Below, one piece after another: positions 15,290-24,129 of a DNA stretch of 40,132 nt. The translations under genes were made by a program, and so were the position numbers. Origin of the DNA: Lachnospiraceae bacterium (GTDB taxonomy: Bacteria; Bacillota; Clostridia; Lachnospirales; Lachnospiraceae); NCBI GenBank assembly GCA_024403455.1, contig JAKSRR010000021.1:1-40132 (forward strand), given 5' to 3'. Below the pieces are notes generated by a model that did not search any database, was not told where the DNA came from, and worked only from the letters and a program-made list of their open reading frames with translations. Position 1 is the first letter of the stretch, and each line of letters begins with the position of its first letter.

Positions 15290-18200
15290 ATGACAACAAG
15301 CAATAAATGGAACGATGGTTGGGAATTCTTAATGTTAAAAACCATCCAGGAAGAGGATCATACGAAGCACTCTTCCATGGCAGCAGAGCTGGCTCTTTCT
15401 GTGGCAACTAAAGGATATGCCACAGAAGAACAAGTGATAGATCAAAATAAAACACATTTCCAGCCAGTGGATTTACCGCATGACTATTTAATTGAGAATA
15501 CACATGCACTATACCAAACCAGTATTGGTGTTTATAGAAAAAACTTTATCCTGCATCAGGTTGCAGTAGATAAAGAATACCTCTTAGATTTTGATGGCGT
15601 TTATATGGACTGCACTGTTTTTGTAAATGGTCAGAAGGCGAAAGAGTGGAAGTATGGTTATTCTGCTTTTCGTGTGAATATTACAAAGTACTTGAAGCCT
15701 GGAGAGAACCAGGTTGTTGTTTCCATCGATTACAGAGAGCCCAATAGCAGATGGTACTCTGGTGCAGGCATTTATCGTCCGGTGCGATGGGTAGAAAGAC
15801 CAATTACGCATATTGCAACAGATGGAATCTATGCTACAGAGAAAAGGACGGAAGGAGATTCTTGGAAGGTCACGATATCTACCGAAGTGGTAGCAAAGGA
15901 GAAAGAAGATTATGATGGACTTCGCCTTTCTTTATTAGATTCGGAAGGACGCATGGTAGATGTGCAGTGTGTTAATTCTTCCGATGAAAAAGAAATCTCG
16001 GTAGAACAGCAGGGAGAGATTCTGGAGTATGATGATGCTTCGGAAAGACAGGTATATTCCCTAGAGACATCTTTTATGGTAGAAAATCCGCTTCTGTGGG
16101 ATATTGGACAGGGCAATCTATATACACTCCAAGTAGGACTCCTTAAGGGAGAGGAGATACTTGATGAGCAGAAAACGCGCATTGGGTTTAGAGAACTTAC
16201 CTTTGATGCAAAGGAAGGGTTCTTTATCAATGGACAGAATGTCAAGATTAATGGTGTTTGTGAACATCATGACTTAGGATGCCTAGGAGCTGCATTTAAT
16301 GAAAAAGCAATGCTTCGAAAACTTTGCATTTTATCAGGCATGGGAGTAAATGCAGTGCGATCCGCACATAATATGGCAGCCAGGGAATGGGTGGAATTGT
16401 GCGATGAAATGGGCTTTTTGATGGATAATGAAGCCTTTGATATGTGGGAAAGACCCATGACAACTTATGACTATGCCAGATTCTTTAAGGACTGGTATAA
16501 GAAGGATGTTGCCAGCTGGATTAGACGGGATAGGAACCATCCATCCTTGCTGATGTGGAGTATTGGTAATGAAATCCCAGATACTGTAGAAAGTGAGCAT
16601 GGCCGTGAGATTGCCCAGTACCTTGTGGCTGAAGTGCGAAAGCATGATCCAAGAGGCAATGCACCAACTACCATTGGGTCCAATTACATGAAATGGGATA
16701 ATGCCATTTTGGCGGAGAAAGAAGTTGAGTTAGCCGGATATAATTATTCCGAATATTTGTATGATGAACACCATGAAAGATTTCCCGAATTTGTGATTTA
16801 TGGCAGCGAGACTTCTTCCTTGCTGGAGAGTCGAGGCATTTATCATTTCCCTTATAGTGCACACGTGTTATCAGATGCGGACTTGCAGTGCTCAGCACTA
16901 GGAAATACTGTAACGGGGTGGGGTGGTAAAAGCTATGAAGATGTCATCTGTGATGACAGAGACAGAAAGTATTCTCTAGGACAGTTTATTTGGACGGGGT
17001 TTGATTATATTGGAGAACCCACTCCCTATGATACAAAAAATAGCTATTTTGGTCAGATAGATACAGCGGGATTTCCCAAGGATGCTTATTATATTTATCA
17101 GTCCGCGTGGACAGATTATCGTACGAAACCCATGGTGCATGTATTCCCCTACTGGGATTTTAATGAAGGAGAAATCATTGACATCTCTGTTTGCACAAAT
17201 GCTCCTATGGTAGAACTTTTTGTAAATGGTGTGAGCCAGGGAAGAGAAATAATCGAACAAGGAAAGGATAGGGATTTCGTAAAGCGTTACAGAATTCCAT
17301 ATCATAAAGGCGAGCTGAAAGCAGTATGCTACGATGAACAGGGTGCTGTTCTGGCAGAGGAGGTTAAGCGTTCCTTTGGTGATGCAGTATGTTTGCAGGC
17401 AGACATTGAGGACACAGCAGAATATCTATATGGGGCCTATCAATCTGCTTTACAGAAATTTAAATGCTTGCAAAAAGAGAGTGCCATTGCAGACGGTGAG
17501 GACTTAAAATTTGTAGTAATCAGGGCATTGGATAAAGATGGTAATCCTGTGGAAAATGCGAAGAACAGAGTGCATGTTTCCCTATCAGGAGAAGGAAGAA
17601 TCCTTGGTATGGACAATGGAGACAGCACAGATTTCGATGCTTATAAAGGTGTTAGTCGCAGATTGTTTAGTGGCCTTTTACTGGTAGTTATAGCAACAAC
17701 GAAGCAGGCGGGAAAAGTAACATTACTTTGTGAAAGTGAGGGATTACAGTCAGCAGAAGTATCCTTTACATCGGAAACGATAGAAAAGGATTTGACAGGT
17801 ATCTCTTGTGCGTCCTGCTGTAAGGAAGTTCCTATTTATGGAGCGGGAGTGCAGGCGCCGGTTCTTGACAACTTGCAGGAAATACCGGTGCGTAGAATTA
17901 CGATACTGCCGGCAATGCCAGTGTATGGTACGTTAGAAGAAGGGTTACAGGTAGTGAACCTGACTGCAGAGCAGCCGTCTCTTATTTTGGAAGCAAAGCT
18001 GTATCCTGAAAATACGACTTATAAAGAAATCGAGTGGTTTGTCGTAACTGATACGGGAATCGAATTACCCTACATTCATCTGACAAAAATCGATGAGAGT
18101 AAGGTAGAGGTAACTGCAAAGGGAGATGGAGAATTCCGAATTAGGTGTGTGGCAAGGAATGGCGGCAATTGTGTTTCGGTTCGTTCTGATTTGCAGTGTG

Positions 18201-19009
18201 TGGCAACCGGTTTAGGACAACCTTTCTTAAATCCCTATGAATCAGTACTTTGTGGACTGTCTACAGAAACCTCTAGTCGTTGCGAAGCGGGCATTGACCA
18301 TGGCGTTAATTTCCTTGGAGCAAATGCTGAAGAAGATTTATGTTATGTGGGATTTGATAATCTTGCCTTTGGAAAGTATGGAACTGACCAGGTGAAGTTT
18401 TATATTTTTGCAAACACTGGTGACCAGCCTGTTACGTTGAAGTTGTATAGTGGCCGACCCGGTGACGCAGATAGTACACTGCTGGTGGATACCCTGTATC
18501 ATAAGCCACCGCAGTGGATGGTTTTCCAGGAAGAATGTATCAGTCTTCCGAAGCGATTGAAGGATGGGGATGCGTTCTATATTGCTACAACTGACTCTTA
18601 TCAGATGAGGAACTTTGTCTTTGAGAAAAAGGAGAAGGCATACGAATGTCTGCTGGCGACAGAGTGTGATGCTTTATATGGTGATGCGTTTACCCGGACA
18701 GAAGAGGATATTAAATCTATCGGAAACAATGTTATTATCCATTTTGCGGAGATGGATTTTGGTACAGAAGTCTGCAAGAGAGTATCGCTAACAGCCCATA
18801 CCAATCTACAGGTGAATCCAGTACAGATTCGATTTACGGATGATGTTACAGGTACATCCAGTGTACAGTTGATAGAAGTAAAGCAGTCATCTTCCTATGA
18901 AACCTTAGTATATGAACTTCCTGAGGGGATTGTCGGAAAGGGTACCGTTGACTTTGTTTTCCTGCCCGGCTCGGAGATTGATATAAAATCTATGCAGTTC
19001 CTAAAATAG
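15290..19009 (+). CDS. Glycoside hydrolase family 2 enzyme, beta-galactosidase-like, with long C-terminal extension
   Basis: A 1239-residue GH2 enzyme, probably a beta-galactosidase or related exo-glycosidase. The order is a jelly-roll sugar-binding domain (about 60-180), an immunoglobulin-like domain (about 180-303), and a TIM barrel with general acid/base Glu428 (WSIGNEIPD) and nucleophile Glu507 (IYGSETSS). A DUF4982-like domain (about 614-692), a GH2-C5-like domain (about 735-825) and a C-terminal Big-like plus carbohydrate-binding-like region (about 880-1239) follow. No signal peptide or anchor is visible, so it is probably cytosolic, which is unusual with so many accessory domains. GAGG precedes the ATG. 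galE follows after 90 bases, supporting a galactose-containing substrate. Confidence 0.9.
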   Translation: MTTSNKWNDGWEFLMLKTIQEEDHTKHSSMAAELALSVATKGYATEEQVIDQNKTHFQPVDLPHDYLIENTHALYQTSIGVYRKNFILHQVAVDKEYLLDFDGVYMDCTVFVNGQKAKEWKYGYSAFRVNITKYLKPGENQVVVSIDYREPNSRWYSGAGIYRPVRWVERPITHIATDGIYATEKRTEGDSWKVTISTEVVAKEKEDYDGLRLSLLDSEGRMVDVQCVNSSDEKEISVEQQGEILEYDDASERQVYSLETSFMVENPLLWDIGQGNLYTLQVGLLKGEEILDEQKTRIGFRELTFDAKEGFFINGQNVKINGVCEHHDLGCLGAAFNEKAMLRKLCILSGMGVNAVRSAHNMAAREWVELCDEMGFLMDNEAFDMWERPMTTYDYARFFKDWYKKDVASWIRRDRNHPSLLMWSIGNEIPDTVESEHGREIAQYLVAEVRKHDPRGNAPTTIGSNYMKWDNAILAEKEVELAGYNYSEYLYDEHHERFPEFVIYGSETSSLLESRGIYHFPYSAHVLSDADLQCSALGNTVTGWGGKSYEDVICDDRDRKYSLGQFIWTGFDYIGEPTPYDTKNSYFGQIDTAGFPKDAYYIYQSAWTDYRTKPMVHVFPYWDFNEGEIIDISVCTNAPMVELFVNGVSQGREIIEQGKDRDFVKRYRIPYHKGELKAVCYDEQGAVLAEEVKRSFGDAVCLQADIEDTAEYLYGAYQSALQKFKCLQKESAIADGEDLKFVVIRALDKDGNPVENAKNRVHVSLSGEGRILGMDNGDSTDFDAYKGVSRRLFSGLLLVVIATTKQAGKVTLLCESEGLQSAEVSFTSETIEKDLTGISCASCCKEVPIYGAGVQAPVLDNLQEIPVRRITILPAMPVYGTLEEGLQVVNLTAEQPSLILEAKLYPENTTYKEIEWFVVTDTGIELPYIHLTKIDESKVEVTAKGDGEFRIRCVARNGGNCVSVRSDLQCVATGLGQPFLNPYESVLCGLSTETSSRCEAGIDHGVNFLGANAEEDLCYVGFDNLAFGKYGTDQVKFYIFANTGDQPVTLKLYSGRPGDADSTLLVDTLYHKPPQWMVFQEECISLPKRLKDGDAFYIATTDSYQMRNFVFEKKEKAYECLLATECDALYGDAFTRTEEDIKSIGNNVIIHFAEMDFGTEVCKRVSLTAHTNLQVNPVQIRFTDDVTGTSSVQLIEVKQSSSYETLVYELPEGIVGKGTVDFVFLPGSEIDIKSMQFLK

Positions 19010-19036
19010 GCATCGTCCTAGTTGTGTTATAAGTTG

Positions 19037-19045
19037 TGTTATAAT
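19037..19045 (+). promoter_or_regulatory. Extended -10 promoter of galE
   Basis: TGTTATAAT (19037-19045) is a perfect extended -10 element; no good -35 is seen at the normal distance. A 12-base segment, GTTGTGTTATAA, is repeated in tandem here (19021-19032 and 19033-19044). The final T is also the first base of the inverted repeat at 19045-19079. Confidence 0.65.
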
Positions 19046-19079
19046 GTAAACTAATGTCATGGAGTGACATTAGTTTACA
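19045..19079 (+). repeat. Perfect 15-bp inverted repeat at the galE transcription start
   Basis: Arms TGTAAACTAATGTCA (19045-19059) and TGACATTAGTTTACA (19065-19079) are perfectly complementary with a five-base loop, TGGAG. The element begins at the -10 and ends just before the ribosome binding site, so it spans the probable +1. It lacks a U-run, so it is not a terminator. It could be a repressor operator or a 5'-end mRNA stabiliser. Confidence 0.8.
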
Positions 19080-19099
19080 CCCCTAAAGGAGTACATTCT

Positions 19100-20116
19100 A
19101 TGAGAATTTTGGTTACTGGTGGTGCTGGCTATATTGGAAGCCACACAGTCGTGGAACTATTAAAAAGTGGTCACGAAGCAGTGGTACTGGATAATTTAGT
19201 AAATGCTTCCAAAGAGTCTGTAAAGCGAGTGGAAGAGATTACGGGAAAAGCGATTCCTTTTTATGAAGTTGATATTTTGGATGAACAGGGACTGCGTGCA
19301 GTTTTTGAAAAAGAAAAGATTGATGCTGTCATCCATTTTGCTGGGTTAAAGGCGGTAGGTGAATCTGTCGAAAAGCCTTGGGAGTATTATCACAATAACA
19401 TCACCGGATCCTTAGTTTTGCTCGATGTTATGCGAAAATATGATGTGAAGAATATTATTTTCTCTTCTTCTGCAACCGTTTATGGTGATCCAGATACGGT
19501 GCCAATTACAGAAAATAGTCCCAAAAAGGAATGTACCAACCCCTATGGTTCCACTAAGTCAATGTTAGAAACGATTATGTCTGATATGCAGAAGGCAGAT
19601 CCGACATGGAATGTAGTTCTTCTTAGATATTTTAATCCTATTGGTGCACATGAAAGTGGCCGTATTGGGGAGAATCCTCGTGGTATTCCCAATAATCTTA
19701 TGCCCTATATCACGCAGGTGGCGGTAGGAAAGAGAGAAAAACTAGGTGTTTTTGGCAACGATTATCCGACCCCTGATGGAACCGGAGTAAGAGATTATAT
19801 TCATGTTGTTGATCTTGCGTTAGGTCATGTAAAAGCATTACAAAAGATTGAGGAAAAAGCCGGTTTATGTATCTATAATTTGGGAACCGGAAAAGGAACC
19901 AGCGTATTAGAACTGGTACACGATTTTGAAAAGGCAAGTGGGGTTACGATTCCCTATGAAATCAAACCTCGTCGTGCAGGCGATATTGCAGTAAATTATG
20001 CGGATCCTTCCAAAGCTGAAAAAGAACTAGGATGGAAGGCGCAATTTGATACACTGCGTATGTGTGAAGATAGCTGGCGTTGGCAGAGCAGCAACCCGAA
20101 TGGGTATGAGGCTTAG
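19100..20116 (+). CDS. galE: UDP-glucose 4-epimerase
   Basis: A 338-residue extended SDR, exactly the usual GalE length, interconverting UDP-galactose and UDP-glucose with bound NAD+ in the Leloir pathway. It shows the N-terminal [10 protein letters not shown] (6-15), the AGLKAVGES segment, Ser124 in FSSSATVYG, and catalytic Tyr149/Lys153 (NPYGSTK). ATG 19100 follows AAAGGAG; an in-frame ATG at 19064 would lie inside the inverted repeat and is rejected. It is a single-gene unit with its own promoter and terminator. It sits behind the GH2 glycosidase, and a GalM is encoded 13.5 kb away, fitting galactose use or supply of galactosyl donors. Confidence 0.96.
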   Translation: MRILVTGGAGYIGSHTVVELLKSGHEAVVLDNLVNASKESVKRVEEITGKAIPFYEVDILDEQGLRAVFEKEKIDAVIHFAGLKAVGESVEKPWEYYHNNITGSLVLLDVMRKYDVKNIIFSSSATVYGDPDTVPITENSPKKECTNPYGSTKSMLETIMSDMQKADPTWNVVLLRYFNPIGAHESGRIGENPRGIPNNLMPYITQVAVGKREKLGVFGNDYPTPDGTGVRDYIHVVDLALGHVKALQKIEEKAGLCIYNLGTGKGTSVLELVHDFEKASGVTIPYEIKPRRAGDIAVNYADPSKAEKELGWKAQFDTLRMCEDSWRWQSSNPNGYEA

Positions 20117-20139
20117 GCTGAGCGCTGACGAAAAATGTT

Positions 20140-20175
20140 AAGAAGCGTCAGTCCTTTGGGGCGACGCTTCTTTTA
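20140..20175 (+). terminator. Terminator of galE
   Basis: Perfect 10-bp stem AAGAAGCGTC (20140-20149) with GACGCTTCTT (20163-20172), running into TTTTA. The longest frame of the next gene would start inside it, at 20135. Confidence 0.82.
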
Positions 20176-20197
20176 TGTGAATCTATTGAGGAAAAAG

Positions 20198-21247
20198 ATG
20201 AAGAAACGGAAAACAATCGGTGCCATAACATTGCTTCTACTAGCCATAGGTCTGGTAGGTTGTGAATTTAAAGTGCGAGAAGAATTTACAGGCCCCTCTT
20301 ATTTGGATCAGGCAGAGGCAGTGTCCTATAATGGTGCGCTTATTAGTGCAGTGCAGGAGGATTCTTCTTCTAAAGGATTTACGTATGGCAGAGACCCCGT
20401 GGATGGTGTTGCGAAAGATGAAAACTATTTTTATGTGCGCTGTCCAGAGGATGGATGTATATATGCGCTGGATGATAAGGGAAAGAAGGCGTTTATGGTA
20501 ACGGAAACGCCAGGAGACAATATTAATGTGTATGAGGATGCACTTATTTTTTCCTTGGCGGCAGTAACAGAAGAGAAAATGCCAGGAATCTATAAAGTTC
20601 AGTTTGACGGGACTATCCAAATGCTTGCAGATTGCATTCCATCTTATATGCAGGTGGTTAATGAGTGGCTTTACTACAAGGATATCAGCGATGGATGTCT
20701 GTATAAAATGAATCTGGAAAACAAAGATTTGTTTGCACTTTCAGCAGAACAAACAGGAGCGTTTATTGTGCTAGATAATTCTATATATTGTACAAAATAT
20801 ATGGAGACAGACGAAAAAGGAATTGCCTGGTATACCTTTGAAGAGATGGATGTAAATGGAGAGGAAAAAAGAAAATCCCCCTTACTCTTTAGCTTCACTG
20901 ATTTTTTGTATGATGGGACCGACTTTATTGCAACTGACTATAGTTATGGCGAGATTATCAGAGTTGATAAGGCAGAACTTCAGGCTGAGGTTCTGACGAA
21001 AGGACTCAAAATTTCACTGCCAGCAAAGACTGCAGGGAGCAGAATCTATTTTATAGATGAGAGTAAAGAAAGAACATTGGCATACTATGATATGCGAACT
21101 GGTGAAGTTTTTCGAACCAGCCTGCAGGATGTTATAGACTTTGAAGTATGGGGAAACTTCTTGCAAATATCCTATTTGCAGAATGGAAATCCGTATGTGA
21201 CGTATAACAATTCTTCTAGCTTGCGGAAGATAGTATTGTTTAAATAA
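20198..21247 (+). CDS. DUF5050-like beta-propeller lipoprotein
   Basis: A 349-residue exported lipoprotein. Signal peptide and lipobox are MKKRKTIGAITLLLLAIGLVGC, giving lipidated Cys22. The mature region has repeated short strand units of the type NYFYVRCPEDGCIYALDDKG, WLYYKDISDGCLYKMNLEN and SRIYFIDESKERTLAYYD, as in DUF5050 and LDL-receptor-YWTD-like propellers. It is probably a surface-exposed binding module. GAGG sits six bases before ATG 20198; an upstream in-frame ATG lies in the galE terminator. The TPR/MORN membrane protein starts ten bases after its stop, so the two should act together. Confidence 0.78.
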   Translation: MKKRKTIGAITLLLLAIGLVGCEFKVREEFTGPSYLDQAEAVSYNGALISAVQEDSSSKGFTYGRDPVDGVAKDENYFYVRCPEDGCIYALDDKGKKAFMVTETPGDNINVYEDALIFSLAAVTEEKMPGIYKVQFDGTIQMLADCIPSYMQVVNEWLYYKDISDGCLYKMNLENKDLFALSAEQTGAFIVLDNSIYCTKYMETDEKGIAWYTFEEMDVNGEEKRKSPLLFSFTDFLYDGTDFIATDYSYGEIIRVDKAELQAEVLTKGLKISLPAKTAGSRIYFIDESKERTLAYYDMRTGEVFRTSLQDVIDFEVWGNFLQISYLQNGNPYVTYNNSSSLRKIVLFK

Positions 21248-21257
21248 AGGAGTAGTC

Positions 21258-22772
21258 ATGCGTAAGGAAGAATTTAGGGAACCGAGAGAACCTAGGGATT
21301 ATAAAAAGCAAAGATTTCCTATTGCGCTTGTTATTCAGTTCTGCATTGTTTTGGTTAGCGCGGTAGCGGCCTTTCTATATTTTCGAAATCCGGAGCGATT
21401 GCTGGCAGACGATCTTACACGTGGTAACAGAGCGCTAAATGAAGGAAGATATGGTTTAGCCGAACTATATTTTAAAGAAGCGCTTTCTATTGAAGAAAAC
21501 TCTTTTGCGGCATTGATGGGAGAATTAGAAGTATATGGGAGCCGAAAGGAGCAGGACGAATTTGACGAAGTGCTCACCAGATTATGGCAGCTGGCTGGCG
21601 GAAAAGATGTACTATCGGTGACTGAAAAAGAAAAGCTGGTGAGAGCGACCCTTCTTTCCTCTGCATATGCCAGTGAAAGTGTGTATCTTGAGGCACTGGA
21701 GCGAGGGTATGAAATTACAAAAAATCCATCTATGGGTGATAGCTTAAGACTATTTTATCTGCAATATGCGGACTACTTATGGCAGGAAGGTGAGTATCAG
21801 GATGCGAGAGAAATCCTTGGAAGAGCGCTTGATTCTATGGAGGTTGATCAGGAACTGAAGAATGCCGCCCGAAGAATAGTAAATGAGGAAGTAAGAGTTT
21901 GCATGAATAGATTGCAGTATGAGGAAGCGCTGGAAGCACTAGACTGGCTGCAAGAACATATGGGCAATACCACGGAAAAGTATTTGGCTGAGGAAATTCT
22001 GTTATTAGAAAAGAAAACAGAAAAAACGCAAACGCTTCTATTGCAGTTAGAACAAAAAACAGAATCAGATAAAGAGAATGAAATAGAAAAATTATTCACG
22101 TCAGACCGGTGGCGTCGTGCTATGGATGGACTACAAGGAACCATTTATAGTGAGACCGTATTGCAACAAGGTATCCCCCAGGGAAAAGGTGCTGCTGTAT
22201 ATGAAGTAGAAAATACATGGTATGCCTACTATGGTGACTTTGTAGATGGAAAACGTGAGGGAGAAGGGGACTGGTATTATCTGAAAGACGGGTATGTCGT
22301 TCATAACCATCTTCTGTGGGAAAACGATCTTCCGGAAGGTATGGCAAAGATTGAAACAACGCAAAAGATTCTTTACAAAAAGAGAGGCGGCGTTGATCTT
22401 AGTGAAGGAACCAGCTACGTGCTCCGCTTAGTGAATTTGCATCATGGAGTTTGGGATGGAAAGCTGACAGAACAGGGCGAAGTCAGAGGGGATACCATCT
22501 ATGATAGCTATACTTATGAAATGTCATTTGATTTGAAGAGTGGGTATGAAGTGCCGCTAACTGAAATTCCAGATGCCGTGGTACCTTTCCTGCATGAAGG
22601 GGAAAGAATTGTTTCTATCACAGAGGTAGTGAGAGAAGATCCTTATTGGGGAGAATTTACCAGTTCTGTCTGGAATTATTTCCAGGCGACCCAGATGAAG
22701 GTTAGAGGGCTACGAATCCCCTTCCTTCCCCAGACAATCAAAAATGTTGAAATCAAAGTAGTGACGGAATAA
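21258..22772 (+). CDS. Membrane-anchored TPR protein with MORN-like segment
   Basis: A 504-residue protein. A basic cytoplasmic tail (REEF-rich, about 1-20) precedes one membrane helix (about 21-42), so the rest should face outward. A TPR-like unit, LTRGNRALNEGRYGLAELYF (53-72), and further helical hairpins fill the region up to ~275. A MORN-like block, YYGDFVDGKREGEGDWYY, follows near 325, ending in a beta-rich domain. It starts with AAAGGAG ten bases after the propeller lipoprotein and is probably an assembly or scaffolding partner at the membrane. I know of no defined function for this pair. A bidirectional terminator follows. Confidence 0.75.
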   Translation: MRKEEFREPREPRDYKKQRFPIALVIQFCIVLVSAVAAFLYFRNPERLLADDLTRGNRALNEGRYGLAELYFKEALSIEENSFAALMGELEVYGSRKEQDEFDEVLTRLWQLAGGKDVLSVTEKEKLVRATLLSSAYASESVYLEALERGYEITKNPSMGDSLRLFYLQYADYLWQEGEYQDAREILGRALDSMEVDQELKNAARRIVNEEVRVCMNRLQYEEALEALDWLQEHMGNTTEKYLAEEILLLEKKTEKTQTLLLQLEQKTESDKENEIEKLFTSDRWRRAMDGLQGTIYSETVLQQGIPQGKGAAVYEVENTWYAYYGDFVDGKREGEGDWYYLKDGYVVHNHLLWENDLPEGMAKIETTQKILYKKRGGVDLSEGTSYVLRLVNLHHGVWDGKLTEQGEVRGDTIYDSYTYEMSFDLKSGYEVPLTEIPDAVVPFLHEGERIVSITEVVREDPYWGEFTSSVWNYFQATQMKVRGLRIPFLPQTIKNVEIKVVTE

Positions 22773-22822
22773 AAAAGAGCCGCAAATTTCAGAAATAGTA
22801 TTCTGCAACTTGCGGCTTTTTT
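22771..22822. terminator. Bidirectional terminator between the TPR gene and nadA
   Basis: Stem AGCCGCAA (22778-22785) with TTGCGGCT (22810-22817), flanked by six A on the left and six T on the right. It serves both convergent genes. Confidence 0.88.
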
Positions 22823-22838
22823 GCTGTTTGTTAGTGAA

Positions 22839-23753
22839 TTATTTTGCGGCCAGCTCTAACATCTGATCCAGTGTTTTGGTAGCTTGTGCTACCACTTCAG
22901 GAGCAGGCATTTCTACAGCATTCTCGCCTGTAGAAAGAACCTGGTATAGTTTCTCCAAAGTATTCTTCTTCATGTTGACGCAGATGGGCTGGGTAGGAGT
23001 GAAGTAGAAGGAAGCATCTGGTCTGGCTTGCTTAAGTGCATAGTAAACACCAATTTCTGTTCCGATAATAAACTCCTTAGCATCGCTATCTTTTGCGTAG
23101 TTGATAATTCCGCTGGTAGAAGCGATATGATCTGCGTATGCAAGAAGAGCAGGATTACACTCGGGATGTGCCAGTACTAAAGCATCAGGATGCTCCTCTT
23201 TTAAAGCAGCGACTTCTTCAGCAGACATAAATTCATGTCTGGGGCAGTAGCCTTCGTTATAAATAAAGTTCTTATCAGGACACTGGGAGGCAACAAAGTG
23301 TGCCAGATTTCTGTCCGGAATGAACAGAATATTCTTCTGAGGAAGTTCTTTCACAACCTTTACAGCATTGGCGCTGGTAACACATACGTCAGACCAAGAT
23401 TTAATTTCGGCAGTGGAATTGATATAGCAGACAACAGCAAGATCATCATATTCTGCTTTGGCTGCATCCACAGTTTCTTTGGTAACCATGTGAGCCATGG
23501 GACAGTCAGCAGAAAGATCCGGCATCAGAACGGTCTTTTCGGGGTTCATCATTTTTGCGCTTTCGCCCATGAAATTTACCCCACAAAATACTAGGGTTTC
23601 ATTGGGGAGAGACTTTGCTTTTTTGGCAAGGAAGAAAGAGTCACCAACGCAGTCTGCAATCTCTTGGATTTCTGCAGGAACATAGTAGTGTGCCAAAATA
23701 GCGGCGCCTTTTTCTTCTTTTAACGCAAGGATTTTCTCTTGTAATTCGTTCAT
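22839..23753 (-). CDS. nadA: Quinolinate synthase
   Basis: A 304-residue NadA, condensing iminoaspartate with dihydroxyacetone phosphate to quinolinate for de novo NAD synthesis. The three [4Fe-4S] cysteines are Cys84 (SADCPM), Cys170 (GYCPRHE) and Cys258 (PICVNMK), nearly the numbering of the Thermotoga enzyme. The N-terminal AHYYVPAEIQEIAD and later HPECNP and GTEIG are also diagnostic. GGAAGG precedes the ATG. Unusually, neither nadB nor nadC is adjacent, so the rest of the pathway must be elsewhere. The cluster probably depends on the sufBC pair 4-6 kb away. Confidence 0.96.
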   Translation of the reverse strand: MNELQEKILALKEEKGAAILAHYYVPAEIQEIADCVGDSFFLAKKAKSLPNETLVFCGVNFMGESAKMMNPEKTVLMPDLSADCPMAHMVTKETVDAAKAEYDDLAVVCYINSTAEIKSWSDVCVTSANAVKVVKELPQKNILFIPDRNLAHFVASQCPDKNFIYNEGYCPRHEFMSAEEVAALKEEHPDALVLAHPECNPALLAYADHIASTSGIINYAKDSDAKEFIIGTEIGVYYALKQARPDASFYFTPTQPICVNMKKNTLEKLYQVLSTGENAVEMPAPEVVAQATKTLDQMLELAAK

Positions 23754-23799
23754 GGTTTGATAATCCTTCCTTTCTATTTAATTGACAGTAGTGTAACAC

Positions 23800-23828
23800 A
23801 AAATATTTTTAATGACAAGACAGATGTT
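23800..23828 (-). promoter_or_regulatory. Promoter of nadA with embedded palindrome
   Basis: On the minus strand TTGTCA (plus 23823-23828), 17-nt spacer, TACACT (plus 23800-23805), with an extended-type TG before it. The -10 overlaps a perfect 9-base palindrome GTGTTACAC (plus 23801-23809), a possible operator for an NAD-pathway repressor. Confidence 0.6.
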
Positions 23829-23905
23829 AAGACTGTAAAGGTGCTAGGGTGATGGGCTACTATGGGGTCAAAAGTCCAGTTATGTAGAAACGTTTACACA
23901 GGGTG

Positions 23906-23911
23906 TATAAT
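23906..23911 (+). promoter_or_regulatory. Candidate -10 element of the DUF3006-DMT pair
   Basis: TATAAT at 23906-23911 lies 42 bases before the small gene. The -35 (TGTAGA at 23883-23888) is poor, so confidence is limited. Confidence 0.4.
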
Positions 23912-23952
23912 AGAAAGTCAAGTGATTACTTTTATGAAAAGAGGCATGATGT

Positions 23953-24126
23953 ATGGATTTAGAAGCAAAGTTTTATACCGTTCAGAGAATTGACGGTGAT
24001 TATGCATATCTTGTTTTGGAAGATGCCGCAGAGGATGAAAAGTGTGTTGCCAGAGCATTATTGCCAGCAGAGATTGCAGAAGGCAGCCGTATAAAATATG
24101 AAATGATGCAGTACGAAATGGCATAG
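23953..24126 (+). CDS. DUF3006-like small protein
   Basis: A 57-residue protein from ATG 23953, preceded by GAGG. Its pattern KFYTVQRIDGDYAYLVLED...ARALLPAEIAEGSRIKYEM resembles the DUF3006 domain, a small beta fold that normally has a short linker, a Leu-Pro turn and a G(S/D)xxK strand. It is below the length limit of usual long-ORF searches. Its stop is three bases before the DMT permease start, so the two are translationally coupled. No function is known for the family, and I infer none beyond cotranscription. Confidence 0.65.
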   Translation: MDLEAKFYTVQRIDGDYAYLVLEDAAEDEKCVARALLPAEIAEGSRIKYEMMQYEMA

Positions 24127-24129
24127 GGG

